A stretch of 64,000 bases of DNA from CAZUCE01 sp964619265 (GTDB lineage Bacteria; Planctomycetota; UBA1135; GCA-002686595), in contig CAZUCE010000019.1 in NCBI GenBank assembly GCA_964619265.1, forward strand, positions 13,089 to 77,088, given 5' to 3'. Below are positions 9,902 to 19,115 of this stretch, in pieces (the first letter of the stretch is position 1; every line of letters starts with the position of its first letter). The position numbers and the translations under genes are program-made. The notes beneath the pieces are model-generated. The model did not search any database and was not told the origin of the DNA. It saw only the letters and a list, made by a program, of their open reading frames with translations.

Positions 9902-10906
9902 CTATTTCACGAGGTCGAGGAGCTTCTCCAAACGCTCCACGGCCGCTTGGGCCTGACGCGCGGGTGCACCGGATTCATAGCGCGCCGAGATCGCCTGCGC
10001 TCGCTCCAGAGATTCGGCCACCAAGGCCCGGTCGAGCGCCTTGAGCTGCGCTGAATTCTCCGGCCACAGAGCTTCAGCCTGGCGGAGTTCCTGCTGATCC
10101 TTCGCGATCGCAAGCAGGCGCGGCTCCGTGGAAAGCCGCTCGGCGAGCTTTGCGACACGATCTCCCTGCTCGAGTCCTCCTCCTCCGAGCTGAGCCTGAA
10201 GATCTCCAGCTGCCTCGGAAGCACCTAGGGCATCGTCCTCGGCCACCAGCGCTTCCACCCGCGCAACAGCCCGGTCCACACGAACGGAGAGCAACTCCTG
10301 CACACCTTCCAACTGCGGAAGATCCAAAGACCCCGCCAACTCCAGGGCACGCCCCAGATTCTCTTCAGCGATCGCCTCGCGCAGAGCGCCGGCCGAGGCC
10401 GGCCAGGTCCACATCGGGCTCGGGATCGCCAGGCCGAGGGCACCCTCCAGGATTTCGCTCGAGAGCTCAGCGGGGCGCCCGCGCCACACGATGTCGCCAA
10501 ACGGATCCACCAAAACAGCGTGGGGAATCCCGCTGATCCCTAGCTCGGCCGACAGCCCGCTGGTGTCGTAGGCAAATCCGTACTCGACGCCCTTGTCGGT
10601 CGCCCATTTCTCGGTCGGCTCGCGATCTTCCCGGGTCACGCCCAGGACCAGCAGCCCCTCTTTCGCGTACTGCGCCTGCAGCGCGTTCGCTTTGGGGACG
10701 GCCGAAGCACAGGGGCCTCACCAATGGGCGAAAAACTCGAGCAGGACCGCTTGGCCGAAGGCGTCCTCGAGCGAGCGAGCCTCGGTCTGCGTGAAGTCTA
10801 CGAGCGCAATGTCGGGCAGCGGGTCGCCTAGCTCCACAGAGGCGCGCGGTGCAACCGAGCAAGCCAAAGTGGTGAACAGGGCGACCGCCGGAAGAATTCG
10901 AAGCAT
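9902..10906 (-). CDS. Thioredoxin-fold lipoprotein with in-frame UGA (candidate selenoprotein, W-U-G-P-C)
   Basis: Read through one TGA codon at 10720-10718, this frame gives a 334-residue protein. Residues 1-20 are a signal peptide ending in a lipobox (TLAC). A TlpA/thioredoxin-like domain follows: 'GDPLPDIALVDF', then FFAHW-U63-GPC66, then beta strand GLLVLGVTRE and the cis-proline GISGIP128HAVLVD. The UGA falls exactly where the first cysteine of WCGPC belongs, and no other stop interrupts the frame, so selenocysteine is much more likely than a nonsense mutation. Residues from about 165 to the end are a charged helical region, possibly TPR-like or coiled coil. It is last in a three-gene run of exported proteins, 66 bases after the six-hairpin protein. 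Expected role: thiol/selenol oxidoreductase outside the cytoplasm. Conventional gene callers would split it into a 5' piece ending at 10718 and a 3' piece starting at 10639. Confidence 0.8.
10688..10709 (-). promoter_or_regulatory. Candidate bacterial SECIS hairpin
   Basis: Starting 8 nt after the UGA, the mRNA can pair UGCUU with AAGCG (one U-G pair) around a 12-nt loop beginning CGG, in which GG may pair with CC further. Bacterial SECIS elements lie just 3' of the UGA and carry a G in the first two loop positions, which fits. The stem is short and the spacing is slightly less than usual, so this is only a candidate. Confidence 0.3.
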
Positions 10907-10972
10907 AGAAATCAGTCTCAGGGGGGATGGAATGGCCGCGTTACGAACCAAAACAAGAATTGGGGACAGGCT

Positions 10973-12718
10973 CTATTTTTGTTGTTCGAGAGCTTCCCAC
11001 ATGGAGATGAGTCCGGGCGCCACGCGTATCGAACCGGTAGCCACGCGACCCTCGCCCGGAGCCGTGCTGCCGGGCGGGCCGTCCACATAACCGAACTCGG
11101 CCCCGAAAACTTTTCGGGTGCGATCGAGAACGGCAAAGAACTGAGCGGCGGTACGCAGCCGGTCCTCCGGTTCCTGCAGCGCCGCAAAAACGCCGAGACC
11201 CACCAGGAGGTTTTGAGGAACGCCAAGCGTGTCCCCCACCGGCAGATTTTGGGGGTCGAATCCATAGACCGTCGTGTCGACCCACACACCCTGACGGTTT
11301 TGCTGACCGGTCCAGTGCACATGCACCGCCAGGTCGAGCACCTCGAGCACCGCTCCGGTCAGCTGGGGCTCCAAGACGGCGCACGCCGCGGCGATCTCCC
11401 AGCAACGCACTTGGTCCGCCGCAATGTTGCCGCCGTGGGCAAGCGCACCGCGCCACAGGGGTAGGTAGGTCTCGAGCCCAGAGAGCGCCACCCCCCGGAA
11501 GGTCGGCTCGTCCGGGAGCGCCTGCCACATGGTCACCGCGCGCGCCCCGTAGTGGCCGTATTCGTCGTCGAAGCCCGGGTCGATGCGATCCCACGTTCCC
11601 GGCCAGTATCGGGTTTGATCAAAGGCCAACACCGCCTCCCGCGCCGCCGCGGCAAAGTCCTCGCGACCCGTGTGGGCAGCGAGCCGTGCGAGTTGACTCG
11701 CCACGTCGAGCCGGCGCAACTCGATCACGCCGGTATCCGGCTGACCCGTTGCCGGAACGTACTTGGCCGCCAGGCTGCCGTCGGGCTGGCGGCCGGTGCG
11801 CAGGATCGTGTCGCCCGCGCGCACCGCCGCATCCAACGCACGCTCTCCGATGGAAGGGCTGCCTTGACCGCTCGGGCCGTTTTCATACAGATCGATCAGA
11901 AACTTCAGATGTAGCTGAATTTCAAGCGCCACTTGGTCCAGCGGCTCGTCGCGCACCGGGTCGATCGCACGCGGCAGACCCGTCTCAGGATGCAGGCCGT
12001 AGGCCAGAAAATCCTCGGCATAGCGAACCAAGGCCGGCTCCCACTCCGGGCGCGGCGCCAGGCGCCACGCGGAGAGCAGCTGGGTGTAGACCGGATGGAT
12101 ACTGACCATCCGGTTCAAGGGCCCAATTGGCTGACCGGTGTCGGCGTCCAGGACGCGCGTGACGAATGAACTCTCCCGTGGTCCACTGGTGTCCAGCGCG
12201 TTCTCTATCCAGGGCTTGAAACAGGCCACCAATTCGGCCTCGAGGCGCAGCTCCATTGCCTGCCGGTTCAAACCCAGCCGAGGTACGGCCACGGCCTGCT
12301 GGATGCGAGCGGCTTCGGAAGCGTCCTTCGGGCAAGCAAGAAAGAGCTGAAAGCGCGGCTGCGGGATGCCTCCACCGGGCCCCAAGGAACTGAACTCAGG
12401 CGAACGAACCTCGATCGGGAACTTGACCTTCTCCGCGTCTTCAATCCAGGCCTCCAAGGGCCCTTCGAATCGGAAGGAGAAACTCAAGGACTCGGCGCTT
12501 GGGGCCGCGAAGGGTTGTGAGACTTCTGCTCCAGGTGGCAGGACCAGGACGCCGTCTTCCAGGCTCGGCTGTCCGGCGGCGACCTTCCAAAAGGGCAGAC
12601 CGGGAACCTCTTCGAAGGCCTCCATTGCGAAGCTCCCATTCCGGGTGCCCTCGATTTGAATTTCCGGCGGATCCGCTTGCGCCACGACGAGCGCAGCGCT
12701 CCACAGCCAGCCGATCAT
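10973..12718 (-). CDS. Exported six-hairpin (alpha/alpha toroid) glycosidase-like protein
   Basis: 581 residues. A short signal peptide (MIGWLWSAALVVAQA) is followed by an N-terminal beta-rich part (to about 190) and then helical repeats with aromatic and glycine-rich turns such as RRLDVASQLARLAAHTG, DDEYGHYGARAVTMW and WTGQQNRQGVWVDTTVYGFD. This pattern resembles six-hairpin glycosidases and polysaccharide lyases, but I cannot assign a family or catalytic residues with certainty. ATG 12718 overlaps the preceding stop (ATGA), so it is coupled to the gene before it. The selenoprotein candidate follows 66 bases later, so the three are probably co-transcribed. Confidence 0.6.
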   Translation of the reverse strand: MIGWLWSAALVVAQADPPEIQIEGTRNGSFAMEAFEEVPGLPFWKVAAGQPSLEDGVLVLPPGAEVSQPFAAPSAESLSFSFRFEGPLEAWIEDAEKVKFPIEVRSPEFSSLGPGGGIPQPRFQLFLACPKDASEAARIQQAVAVPRLGLNRQAMELRLEAELVACFKPWIENALDTSGPRESSFVTRVLDADTGQPIGPLNRMVSIHPVYTQLLSAWRLAPRPEWEPALVRYAEDFLAYGLHPETGLPRAIDPVRDEPLDQVALEIQLHLKFLIDLYENGPSGQGSPSIGERALDAAVRAGDTILRTGRQPDGSLAAKYVPATGQPDTGVIELRRLDVASQLARLAAHTGREDFAAAAREAVLAFDQTRYWPGTWDRIDPGFDDEYGHYGARAVTMWQALPDEPTFRGVALSGLETYLPLWRGALAHGGNIAADQVRCWEIAAACAVLEPQLTGAVLEVLDLAVHVHWTGQQNRQGVWVDTTVYGFDPQNLPVGDTLGVPQNLLVGLGVFAALQEPEDRLRTAAQFFAVLDRTRKVFGAEFGYVDGPPGSTAPGEGRVATGSIRVAPGLISMWEALEQQK

Positions 12719-14124
12719 TCGCCCGGAGCTGCGAGCCGCAGCGTTCCCATGTCGACGGCTCCCGAACCGAGCGCGTCCACGCCCTCTCCCGAAGTGGAAT
12801 CTAGCGAGTCGTGCTTCCACCGGGCCGCAGCTCGCACGCTGCCATCGTTCGGATCGGTGAGCCATAGGTCCACGACCAAGCGTTGCACGGGTACGCGTGC
12901 CTGCAGCGGGACCAACAAGAAAAAACCTCCGTCCGATTCCGTGACGATCTCGGATTCGAACTCACGCTGGCCGAAGATGTTCTGCGCGACCAGCTTGGAT
13001 GTTAGCGAGGTGCGGTACATCGGGGAGCCATCGAGCCCCTCCACGCGGCCAAAGATCAGCACGTCTTGCTCTTCGAACTCAAGGGCGGTTTCGACGATCT
13101 CGCCCGCGTTCTTGGGCCCAAGCAACTCGACGCTGCCTGCAACGGCGCCTCCCGGCCGGCGAGCCGTGATCTCAATCGGAGCTTCGAGCCCCACGTGGTC
13201 GATGCGCAGGCGACCGTCGTCCGTGCGGTACATCACGGGAGGCGAGGCGGTCTGAGAGGACGTGCAGCGAACCTCGACATCGACCATGCTCGGAACCGGT
13301 TCGCCACTGGAGTAGACCAGGCTGAGTTCCACCGACCCCACGGATCGTCCTTGGAATTGGAACGGAGCGTCTGGGAGCTTGTCTGGATCGAACGGCACGC
13401 CCGGCACGGAAGGGAAATGCCCGGCCTGGACGATGCGCAGCTGCTCACCGGCCTGTGCGTTCTGGGCAAAGCGCTCGAGGTAGATCAGCTGAGCGCGACC
13501 CTGGTTGGGCCGCACCGGCGCCGAAGTCAGGTCCAAAGACCCACCCTCTACTTCGGAACGAACCGCGATGCGGCCGCTCACCAACGGCGAGCCTTCTGCA
13601 TCCACCAAACGCACGAACGGGCTCTCGCGCTTGTACAGTTTCATCGTGACACCTTCGGGAGGCGAGTTGCGGAGGCGTCGCAACTCGTAGGAATCCCCAT
13701 GAAGAGCTTGGATCGTGAGAACACCCGAGCCCCATCCGGGACCCTCCACCTTTCCGTCCTCGCCCGACTGAGCGTCGGTTCCAAAGTGTGCAATCCGAGC
13801 CCACACATCCTGGCCCAGCAGTCCGGCGCGACCGAGATCCACTTGGCTCACCTGTTCCTCGGCCAGCAGGCGCAGGCGAGCACCCGGCACGGGCTTGCCC
13901 GTGGAGCGTTCGGTAACCAGGATCGAAACCGGGGCGTTGGTCTTGTCAGGCGCTTCGATCCCGGCATCCGCGCTTTCTTCCTCTGTCGCCTTGGCGACGG
14001 ACGCCTGGTCCCCCAAGCGTTCCTGGGCGCCCAAGCTCCCCTGGTCGCCAGAGAAGATCGAGAAGATCGAGAAGCTCGAAAGGCCGAGCAGAACCGGCAG
14101 GAGAAATAGCAGTCGGAGGAGCAT
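12715..14124 (-). CDS. Exported Ig-like (carboxypeptidase-regulatory-like) domain protein
   Basis: 469 residues. MLLRLLFLLPVLLGLSSF is a clear membrane leader. The body has several beta-sandwich style modules, for example SILVTERSTGKPVPGARLRL, 'FVRLVDAEGSPLVSGRIAV' and 'VELSLVYSSGEPVPSMVDVE', the form seen in CarbopepD_reg/Cna-B-like surface proteins. It is related in style to the 5732-7447 protein. No enzymatic motif seen. It is first in the three-gene minus-strand run and shares an 89-base divergent region (14125-14213) with the flippase gene; promoters for both directions should lie there. Confidence 0.6.
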   Translation of the reverse strand: MLLRLLFLLPVLLGLSSFSIFSIFSGDQGSLGAQERLGDQASVAKATEEESADAGIEAPDKTNAPVSILVTERSTGKPVPGARLRLLAEEQVSQVDLGRAGLLGQDVWARIAHFGTDAQSGEDGKVEGPGWGSGVLTIQALHGDSYELRRLRNSPPEGVTMKLYKRESPFVRLVDAEGSPLVSGRIAVRSEVEGGSLDLTSAPVRPNQGRAQLIYLERFAQNAQAGEQLRIVQAGHFPSVPGVPFDPDKLPDAPFQFQGRSVGSVELSLVYSSGEPVPSMVDVEVRCTSSQTASPPVMYRTDDGRLRIDHVGLEAPIEITARRPGGAVAGSVELLGPKNAGEIVETALEFEEQDVLIFGRVEGLDGSPMYRTSLTSKLVAQNIFGQREFESEIVTESDGGFFLLVPLQARVPVQRLVVDLWLTDPNDGSVRAAARWKHDSLDSTSGEGVDALGSGAVDMGTLRLAAPGE

Positions 14125-14213
14125 AGGGGCGAACGAAGGGGGTGCGGGTCCAAAGGGGCTGCCTAGGGAACGCGGGGCAGCACAGGATACGAATTTGAGA
14201 GCGCCGCCGTCCT

Positions 14214-15572
14214 ATGCTCCGCCCTGTGTGTGAGCCCCAGACCTCCGAGCCGCCCCGCTGTTCACCCGCGGAAACCGATCGCGTTCCCGGCCGAGTCTGG
14301 CGCGGGACCGCCTGGCAGGTGCTCGGGCGACTGTTCGGGTCGGCGACAACTTTCCTGGCGCTGGCTCTGCTGGCTCGCGAGCTGACCGGAGTCGAATTCG
14401 GCCGGCTGACGTTCTACCTGGCCGTCTTTGCCTGGCTCGACGCCTTGACCGACTTTGGGACAGGCGCCGTCGCCGTTCAACGTACCGCGGACGATGCCTG
14501 GGCCGTGGCTCCCGTCCTTCGCGCCGCCCGCCGGCAGCGCCTGGCGCTGGCCGCCCTTGGATTTCTAAGCACGGCGGCCCTGTCGTTCGCCTTTGACGAA
14601 CCGGATGTCGGGTGGATCCTGCTCGCCGCGTTGTATCCGTTCACCCACGCCCTTGAGCTGTCGGCCACCGTCTTTCGGAATCGAATCGACTGGCGCATTC
14701 CAACTTTGGTACGAGCCTTCGCGTCCTCGATGCGCCTGATCCTGGTGCTCGCAACCTACTGGTTCGGCGTCGTTCGCGCCGCGCCATATCTGCTCGCTAT
14801 GGCCCTCGGTTCCGCGACGGCGAACTTCGCGCTCCATCGCGCGGCGAAGCCCTACCTTCCGGTCCCCTCCATTCCGGTCCGCGCGCCGAGCCGCCTGTTC
14901 GCCCAGGCGCTACCGCTTGGACTCGCGATGGTCTGCCAGCAGGCATATTTCTCGATCGACAACCTGTTTGTGCGCGCCTGGCTAGGCGAAATCCCGCTCG
15001 GCCACTACAACGCCGCCATGCGCGTGCTCAGCCTGTTGATCATGGGCGCGGTGTACGCCGGCGTTGCGGCCCTGCCTTGGATGACCCGACGCGCCCCGGC
15101 CGGGTGTGCGGGAGAAGCCGCCGCGCGCCTGGCGCAGCCCATGACCCTGGTCGCGGCGCTCGTCTGCGGATTTGTGGCGGCCTTCTCCGAACCCCTGCTC
15201 GAACTCCTGTTTGGAGCGCCTTTCCGGGCCGCTGGGCCGAGCTTGGTTTGGCTGCTTGGCGCGGTCGTCGCCGTCCACTGCGGCTCCGTGCTCCTGACGG
15301 GCCTGGTCGCCATGGATCGTGGACGCGCGGTGATGGGCATCGCGCTTGGAGCGCTGTTGGTCAATCTCGCACTCAACACTCTTTGGATTCGAGAGCGCGG
15401 CCTGGCCGGCGCGGCCGAAGCCACGTTTTGGACCGAGGTCCTTGTCGCCCTCGGCGCCGCCTTCGAACTCACCCGTGCTCGCTGTGGATTTCTCCGTGTG
15501 CGTCCGCTCCTGTGGGTTCTGGCGCCTCTGCTCTTTTTTGGCGGCCGGAGCCTCGGGCAGCTCTCCCTTTGA
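14214..15572 (+). CDS. Polysaccharide/lipid-linked sugar flippase (Wzx/MATE-like)
   Basis: 452 residues with about 12 hydrophobic segments, starting with WRGTAWQVLGRLFGSATTFL and GVEFGRLTFYLAVFAWLDAL at about residues 30-80. The 'G...a...L.r.lg...yG.l......' pattern is typical of polysaccharide biosynthesis proteins that flip lipid-linked sugar units across the inner membrane. The middle block FSIDNLFVRAWLGEIPLGHY is a family-typical segment. It heads a plus-strand group with a VIT/VWA protein and a GT4 glycosyltransferase. The substrate is unknown. An internal start is possible, since the first ~24 residues are polar and not conserved in the family. Confidence 0.8.
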   Translation: MLRPVCEPQTSEPPRCSPAETDRVPGRVWRGTAWQVLGRLFGSATTFLALALLARELTGVEFGRLTFYLAVFAWLDALTDFGTGAVAVQRTADDAWAVAPVLRAARRQRLALAALGFLSTAALSFAFDEPDVGWILLAALYPFTHALELSATVFRNRIDWRIPTLVRAFASSMRLILVLATYWFGVVRAAPYLLAMALGSATANFALHRAAKPYLPVPSIPVRAPSRLFAQALPLGLAMVCQQAYFSIDNLFVRAWLGEIPLGHYNAAMRVLSLLIMGAVYAGVAALPWMTRRAPAGCAGEAAARLAQPMTLVAALVCGFVAAFSEPLLELLFGAPFRAAGPSLVWLLGAVVAVHCGSVLLTGLVAMDRGRAVMGIALGALLVNLALNTLWIRERGLAGAAEATFWTEVLVALGAAFELTRARCGFLRVRPLLWVLAPLLFFGGRSLGQLSL

Positions 15573-15648
15573 AACACACGTGTCACAGCGCCCACCCGTG
15601 ACCAAGCCGTGACCGCGCAGCGGGATCTCGGGCCTTAGCGTCGAAGAG

Positions 15649-17934
15649 ATGAAGAAACGCTTCCTCGCCGCGCTCTGCGCACTTGTTCCCCTCGCATTGT
15701 TCGGACAAACCCAGCCCGAGCTCTCGTCCCCTCAAACGGCCTTCTCGCAACCGGCCCATCTTCAACCCGATGATTCCCTGCCGGTCCGGCAGGTGGTCAT
15801 CCCCCATGCCGGCGTGTTTGCGCTCGATCAGGCCCCCGCCACGCTTGAAGTTTCGAGCCTGCGCGTGAAGGTCGAGCTGGACGACACCATGCAGCGTCAA
15901 ACCTGGACGCTTGAGCTACGCAACTTGGCCCGCCGGCCCGACTGGGCGCGCGTTTTGGTCCCGGTCCAAGCAGGCTTCCAGTTAGACGACTATCGCGTCG
16001 AGCCGGCCGGCTCAGATTCCGAAAAAGTCGAGATCCTCGAGGCCGAAAGAGCCTTCGCCATTCTGCTGCGCACGGCCGACGAGAGTACAAAGCGCGCGCC
16101 GCTCGAATGGGCCGGGCTCCCCGCGATTCACCTGCCCGAGATGGCGTTCGGCGCCGGCGAAGTCCGCCGACTCGAAGTCCGCTTGAGCGCCGCACTTCCC
16201 GAAGCGGGGGATGTGCGCGTAGAAATCCCGCGCAGCGAACTACCGAACGCTCAACCCGTTCCCCTATTCGTCGAATTGACTGCGCCAGCCACAACCACCG
16301 CAGGCATTTACTCCCCAAGCCACGCCCTGCGCAGGGCTCTCGAGCAGGACCAGCGCATCGCTCGCTGGAATTCAGCCGCAGAAGCTCAGCCTGGAGCCTT
16401 GGTCGCCATCGTCGGCCGGCCGAGCGCCGAGACAGAGAATCGGACGCCTCTGACGACGATGGTCGAGCATGACGAGGAGGGCGGCCTGCTGTTCGCTGTC
16501 TGGGCCGAGCCGGAATCCCTGGACTCACAAAACCAAGCGCCGCCGGCCCGCGAAATGACCCTGGTTGTCGACGTTTCGGGGTCGATGTCTGGCACCAAGA
16601 TCCGCCAGGCCCGGGAAGCGGGAGTTCAGTTCCTGGCGGCCCTGACCGAGCGCGACAGCTTTCAGATTCTGACCTACTCCGGCAAGGTGAACAGTCTGTT
16701 CGAAGCTCCTAGACCCGCCACCGAGGAGCATTTGATCGCCGGGGAGAAATTTGTCGCCGCGCTGGCAGCAGGCGGATCCACCCACCTGGCCGGAGCGCTC
16801 GAAAAAGCGCTCACGGCTCCAGCCACCGAAGGCGCCGTTCCCTACGTGTTGGTCCTCAGCGACGGTCGCCCGACCACCGGCCTGACCGACGAAAGAGAAC
16901 TGAGCCAAGCTTGCGCGCAGTGGAACGCCGAGTCGCGGCGGCTGTACACGTTTGGAATCGGTCACGACGTCAATGCGCCCCTGCTCGATGCCCTCGCCCG
17001 TTCGTCGCGTGGGGCGAGCGCCTACGTGACCCCGGACGCGGACGTGGAACAGGCGGTGGCCACTTGTCTGCAAGGGCTCGAACTCCCGCGCTGGACCTAC
17101 CTGGAGCTCACCGTTCGCGACTCCGCATCTGGCGCGCTGCCTCCGGCCGCGCTGGTCCCGTCTGCCCCATTGCGCGACGTGTTCGAGGGCGAAACCCTGT
17201 TCGCCTTGGGGCGTCTTGAATCCGCCGCGCCGGTCACCCTGGAACTCGCCGCCGAAACTCAAGGCGGCCCCATCCAGGCCAGCGCAACCCTAGACCCGGC
17301 CCAGGCGGCACGCCCCGGGGGCCCGCTCGGTGCGCTATACGCCACCCGCCGCTCAGCGGAACTTCTGGAGCGGATCCGTTCCACCGGCGCGGACTCAGGC
17401 GGCAAGGAAGTGCTCCGGCGGGTCGAACCCGAAATGGCTGAACTGCTGCGCATCAGCCTGCGCTCCGGTCTGCTCACCGCCCACACCATGTTTCTGACGC
17501 TCACGGACACCGACCTGCTCGGCTACGACCAGCTCCTCAAGCGACTGGCCGACATGTTGACCGAACGGGTGGTTCGAGCGCGCGTCGGCCGCGCGGTGTT
17601 CGAAGATGCCGTCCTGCTCGGGCGCGATCGAGAAGCCTCCACGGCCGAACGGGTCCGGAGCGTTCTGGCGGGCGGCGACAAGACTCTGCAGCTCGCGAAT
17701 GTGGTTCATCTGGGCGGGCACGGGTTCTTTCGCCGCGGCCCCCTGTGGATCGACGGAGCGCTGCTTGGACCGGGCTCCACGGCCAAGGTCGACGAGCAGC
17801 ACAACCTGGCCGACCCGGCCAGTTGGCCGCTGGTCGACGAGCTGGTCCGTCGCGGACGCACCGGGCTTCTGGCCTTGCCGGGCGGGGTTGTTCTCGACCT
17901 GGATGGCCGCGTGATCGCCTTCTCCGCTCACTAG
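15649..17934 (+). CDS. VIT and von Willebrand factor A domain protein
   Basis: 761 residues. Signal peptide MKKRFLAALCALVPLALFGQ. An N-terminal VIT domain (about 55-190; SSLRVKVELDDTMQRQTWTL, then RAFAILLRTADE) precedes a VWA domain (about 300-470) with an intact MIDAS motif VVDVSGSMSG and later T and D ligands (GGSTHL, LSDGRPTTG). The arrangement matches inter-alpha-trypsin-inhibitor heavy-chain-like bacterial proteins, which bind metal and probably partner proteins at the surface. The C-terminal ~250 residues have a helical part (EMAELLRISLRSGLLTAHTM) typical of this family. It is preceded by 76 noncoding bases. No lipobox or C-terminal anchor seen. Confidence 0.85.
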   Translation: MKKRFLAALCALVPLALFGQTQPELSSPQTAFSQPAHLQPDDSLPVRQVVIPHAGVFALDQAPATLEVSSLRVKVELDDTMQRQTWTLELRNLARRPDWARVLVPVQAGFQLDDYRVEPAGSDSEKVEILEAERAFAILLRTADESTKRAPLEWAGLPAIHLPEMAFGAGEVRRLEVRLSAALPEAGDVRVEIPRSELPNAQPVPLFVELTAPATTTAGIYSPSHALRRALEQDQRIARWNSAAEAQPGALVAIVGRPSAETENRTPLTTMVEHDEEGGLLFAVWAEPESLDSQNQAPPAREMTLVVDVSGSMSGTKIRQAREAGVQFLAALTERDSFQILTYSGKVNSLFEAPRPATEEHLIAGEKFVAALAAGGSTHLAGALEKALTAPATEGAVPYVLVLSDGRPTTGLTDERELSQACAQWNAESRRLYTFGIGHDVNAPLLDALARSSRGASAYVTPDADVEQAVATCLQGLELPRWTYLELTVRDSASGALPPAALVPSAPLRDVFEGETLFALGRLESAAPVTLELAAETQGGPIQASATLDPAQAARPGGPLGALYATRRSAELLERIRSTGADSGGKEVLRRVEPEMAELLRISLRSGLLTAHTMFLTLTDTDLLGYDQLLKRLADMLTERVVRARVGRAVFEDAVLLGRDREASTAERVRSVLAGGDKTLQLANVVHLGGHGFFRRGPLWIDGALLGPGSTAKVDEQHNLADPASWPLVDELVRRGRTGLLALPGGVVLDLDGRVIAFSAH

Positions 17935-17981
17935 CCGAGGCCGGCACGGCATTCCACGCTTGACCCCGGCCTCCGAATCGG

Positions 17982-19115
17982 ATGCCTTCGGAGTCCGTGA
18001 AGGTTGGAATCGACTATCGCTCGGCCCTCGTCAATCGCGAAGGCATCGGGCGCGCCGTGCGCGAATTGGTGCGCGCGGCGATTCGGCTCGAAGCCGGGCC
18101 GCTGCTGGGGCTCTACGGCACCAGCCTGCGAGCCCCTTCCGTTTCCGCCGAGGAATTGGGCCTGGCGCAGGGCCGCGCTGAGCTTCACCGGCGCCGATTT
18201 CCGGCGCGACTCGCAGGCCCCTGGCTGAAGTTCACCCGTCGCGGGCTCGACGATGTGCTGGGCGCGGATTTGGTCCACCACTTCCAACTGAGCGCGCTTC
18301 CCGTTCGGCGCGCCCTTCAAATCGCGACCCTGTGGGATCTGATTTACCTAAACGGCGGGAACGGCTACCTGGATCCTGGTACAGCCAGAGAGATGGAAGC
18401 CGCCGCCCGCGCGCTGGCGTCGCGGGCCGATCGCTTGGTGGTGACTTCCGAACATGTAGCCCGCGAGGTGCGGCGGGAGCTCGACGTGGGTTCCACCGAG
18501 CTTCACGTCGTACCCCTCGGCGGGGATCATATCCTTCACACAGCCCCGGAAGACCTCCCGGCGGGAACCGATCCGTTCCTGCTGACCGTCAGCCGGATCG
18601 ATCCGCGCAAGAACCACGCGTTTGCGCTGCGAGTCTTCGAGCGACTCGCTGTTCGCGAGCCCCGGCTGCGCTGGAAAATTGCCGGACCGCTCGGCTATCG
18701 AGGTGCCGAGCTGCGCGCCGAACTCGAGCACTCCAGCCAGGCCAGCCGGATCGACTTCCTGGGTGCGGTTCCGGAAGGGACTTTGCGAAGCCTGTACGAG
18801 CGTTGCGCGGTGTTTGTGTTCCCGAGCCTTGATGAAGGCTTTGGGCTCCCGCCCCTCGAAGCCATGACCTGCGGGGCACCCACGGTGGTTTCAAACCGCG
18901 GATCCCTGCCGGAGGTCGCCGGGCAGGGTGCAGCCGTCGTCGATCCGGGGGACGCAAAGGCCTGGGAGGAGTCGATCGCTCGCGCCCTGGGCGATCCCGG
19001 CACCTGGCGCAAGCGCGCGCTCCAGCGGGCCGGCGAACTCACCTGGTCGCAGGCGGCCCGGCAACTCACGGACGTCTGGAGGGCCACCCAAGCGCAGAAC
19101 AGGAGTTCCAGCTAA
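17982..19115 (+). CDS. GT4-family glycosyltransferase
   Basis: 377 residues, GT-B fold. The N-terminal domain starts VKVGIDYRSALVNREGIGR. The C-terminal nucleotide-sugar domain has LTVSRIDPRKNHAFALRVFE (about 197-216), then FLGAVPEGTLRSLYERCAVF and the EX7E-type donor motif FPSLDEGFGLPPLEAMTCG. It transfers a sugar from an activated donor to a growing glycan; donor and acceptor are unknown. GTG 17997 is an alternative start giving the common MKVGID N-terminus. It lies downstream of the VIT/VWA gene and overlaps the convergent MBL gene by 4 bases at the 3' end. Confidence 0.85.
   Translation: MPSESVKVGIDYRSALVNREGIGRAVRELVRAAIRLEAGPLLGLYGTSLRAPSVSAEELGLAQGRAELHRRRFPARLAGPWLKFTRRGLDDVLGADLVHHFQLSALPVRRALQIATLWDLIYLNGGNGYLDPGTAREMEAAARALASRADRLVVTSEHVAREVRRELDVGSTELHVVPLGGDHILHTAPEDLPAGTDPFLLTVSRIDPRKNHAFALRVFERLAVREPRLRWKIAGPLGYRGAELRAELEHSSQASRIDFLGAVPEGTLRSLYERCAVFVFPSLDEGFGLPPLEAMTCGAPTVVSNRGSLPEVAGQGAAVVDPGDAKAWEESIARALGDPGTWRKRALQRAGELTWSQAARQLTDVWRATQAQNRSSS

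Noticed and set aside
10718..10720. The TGA as a nonsense mutation or sequencing error (pseudogene)
   Set aside because: It falls exactly on the redox cysteine position of the WCGPC motif, no other defect exists, and both halves code for the same fold. Selenocysteine explains it better, although genome-wide selB/selC evidence is still needed.
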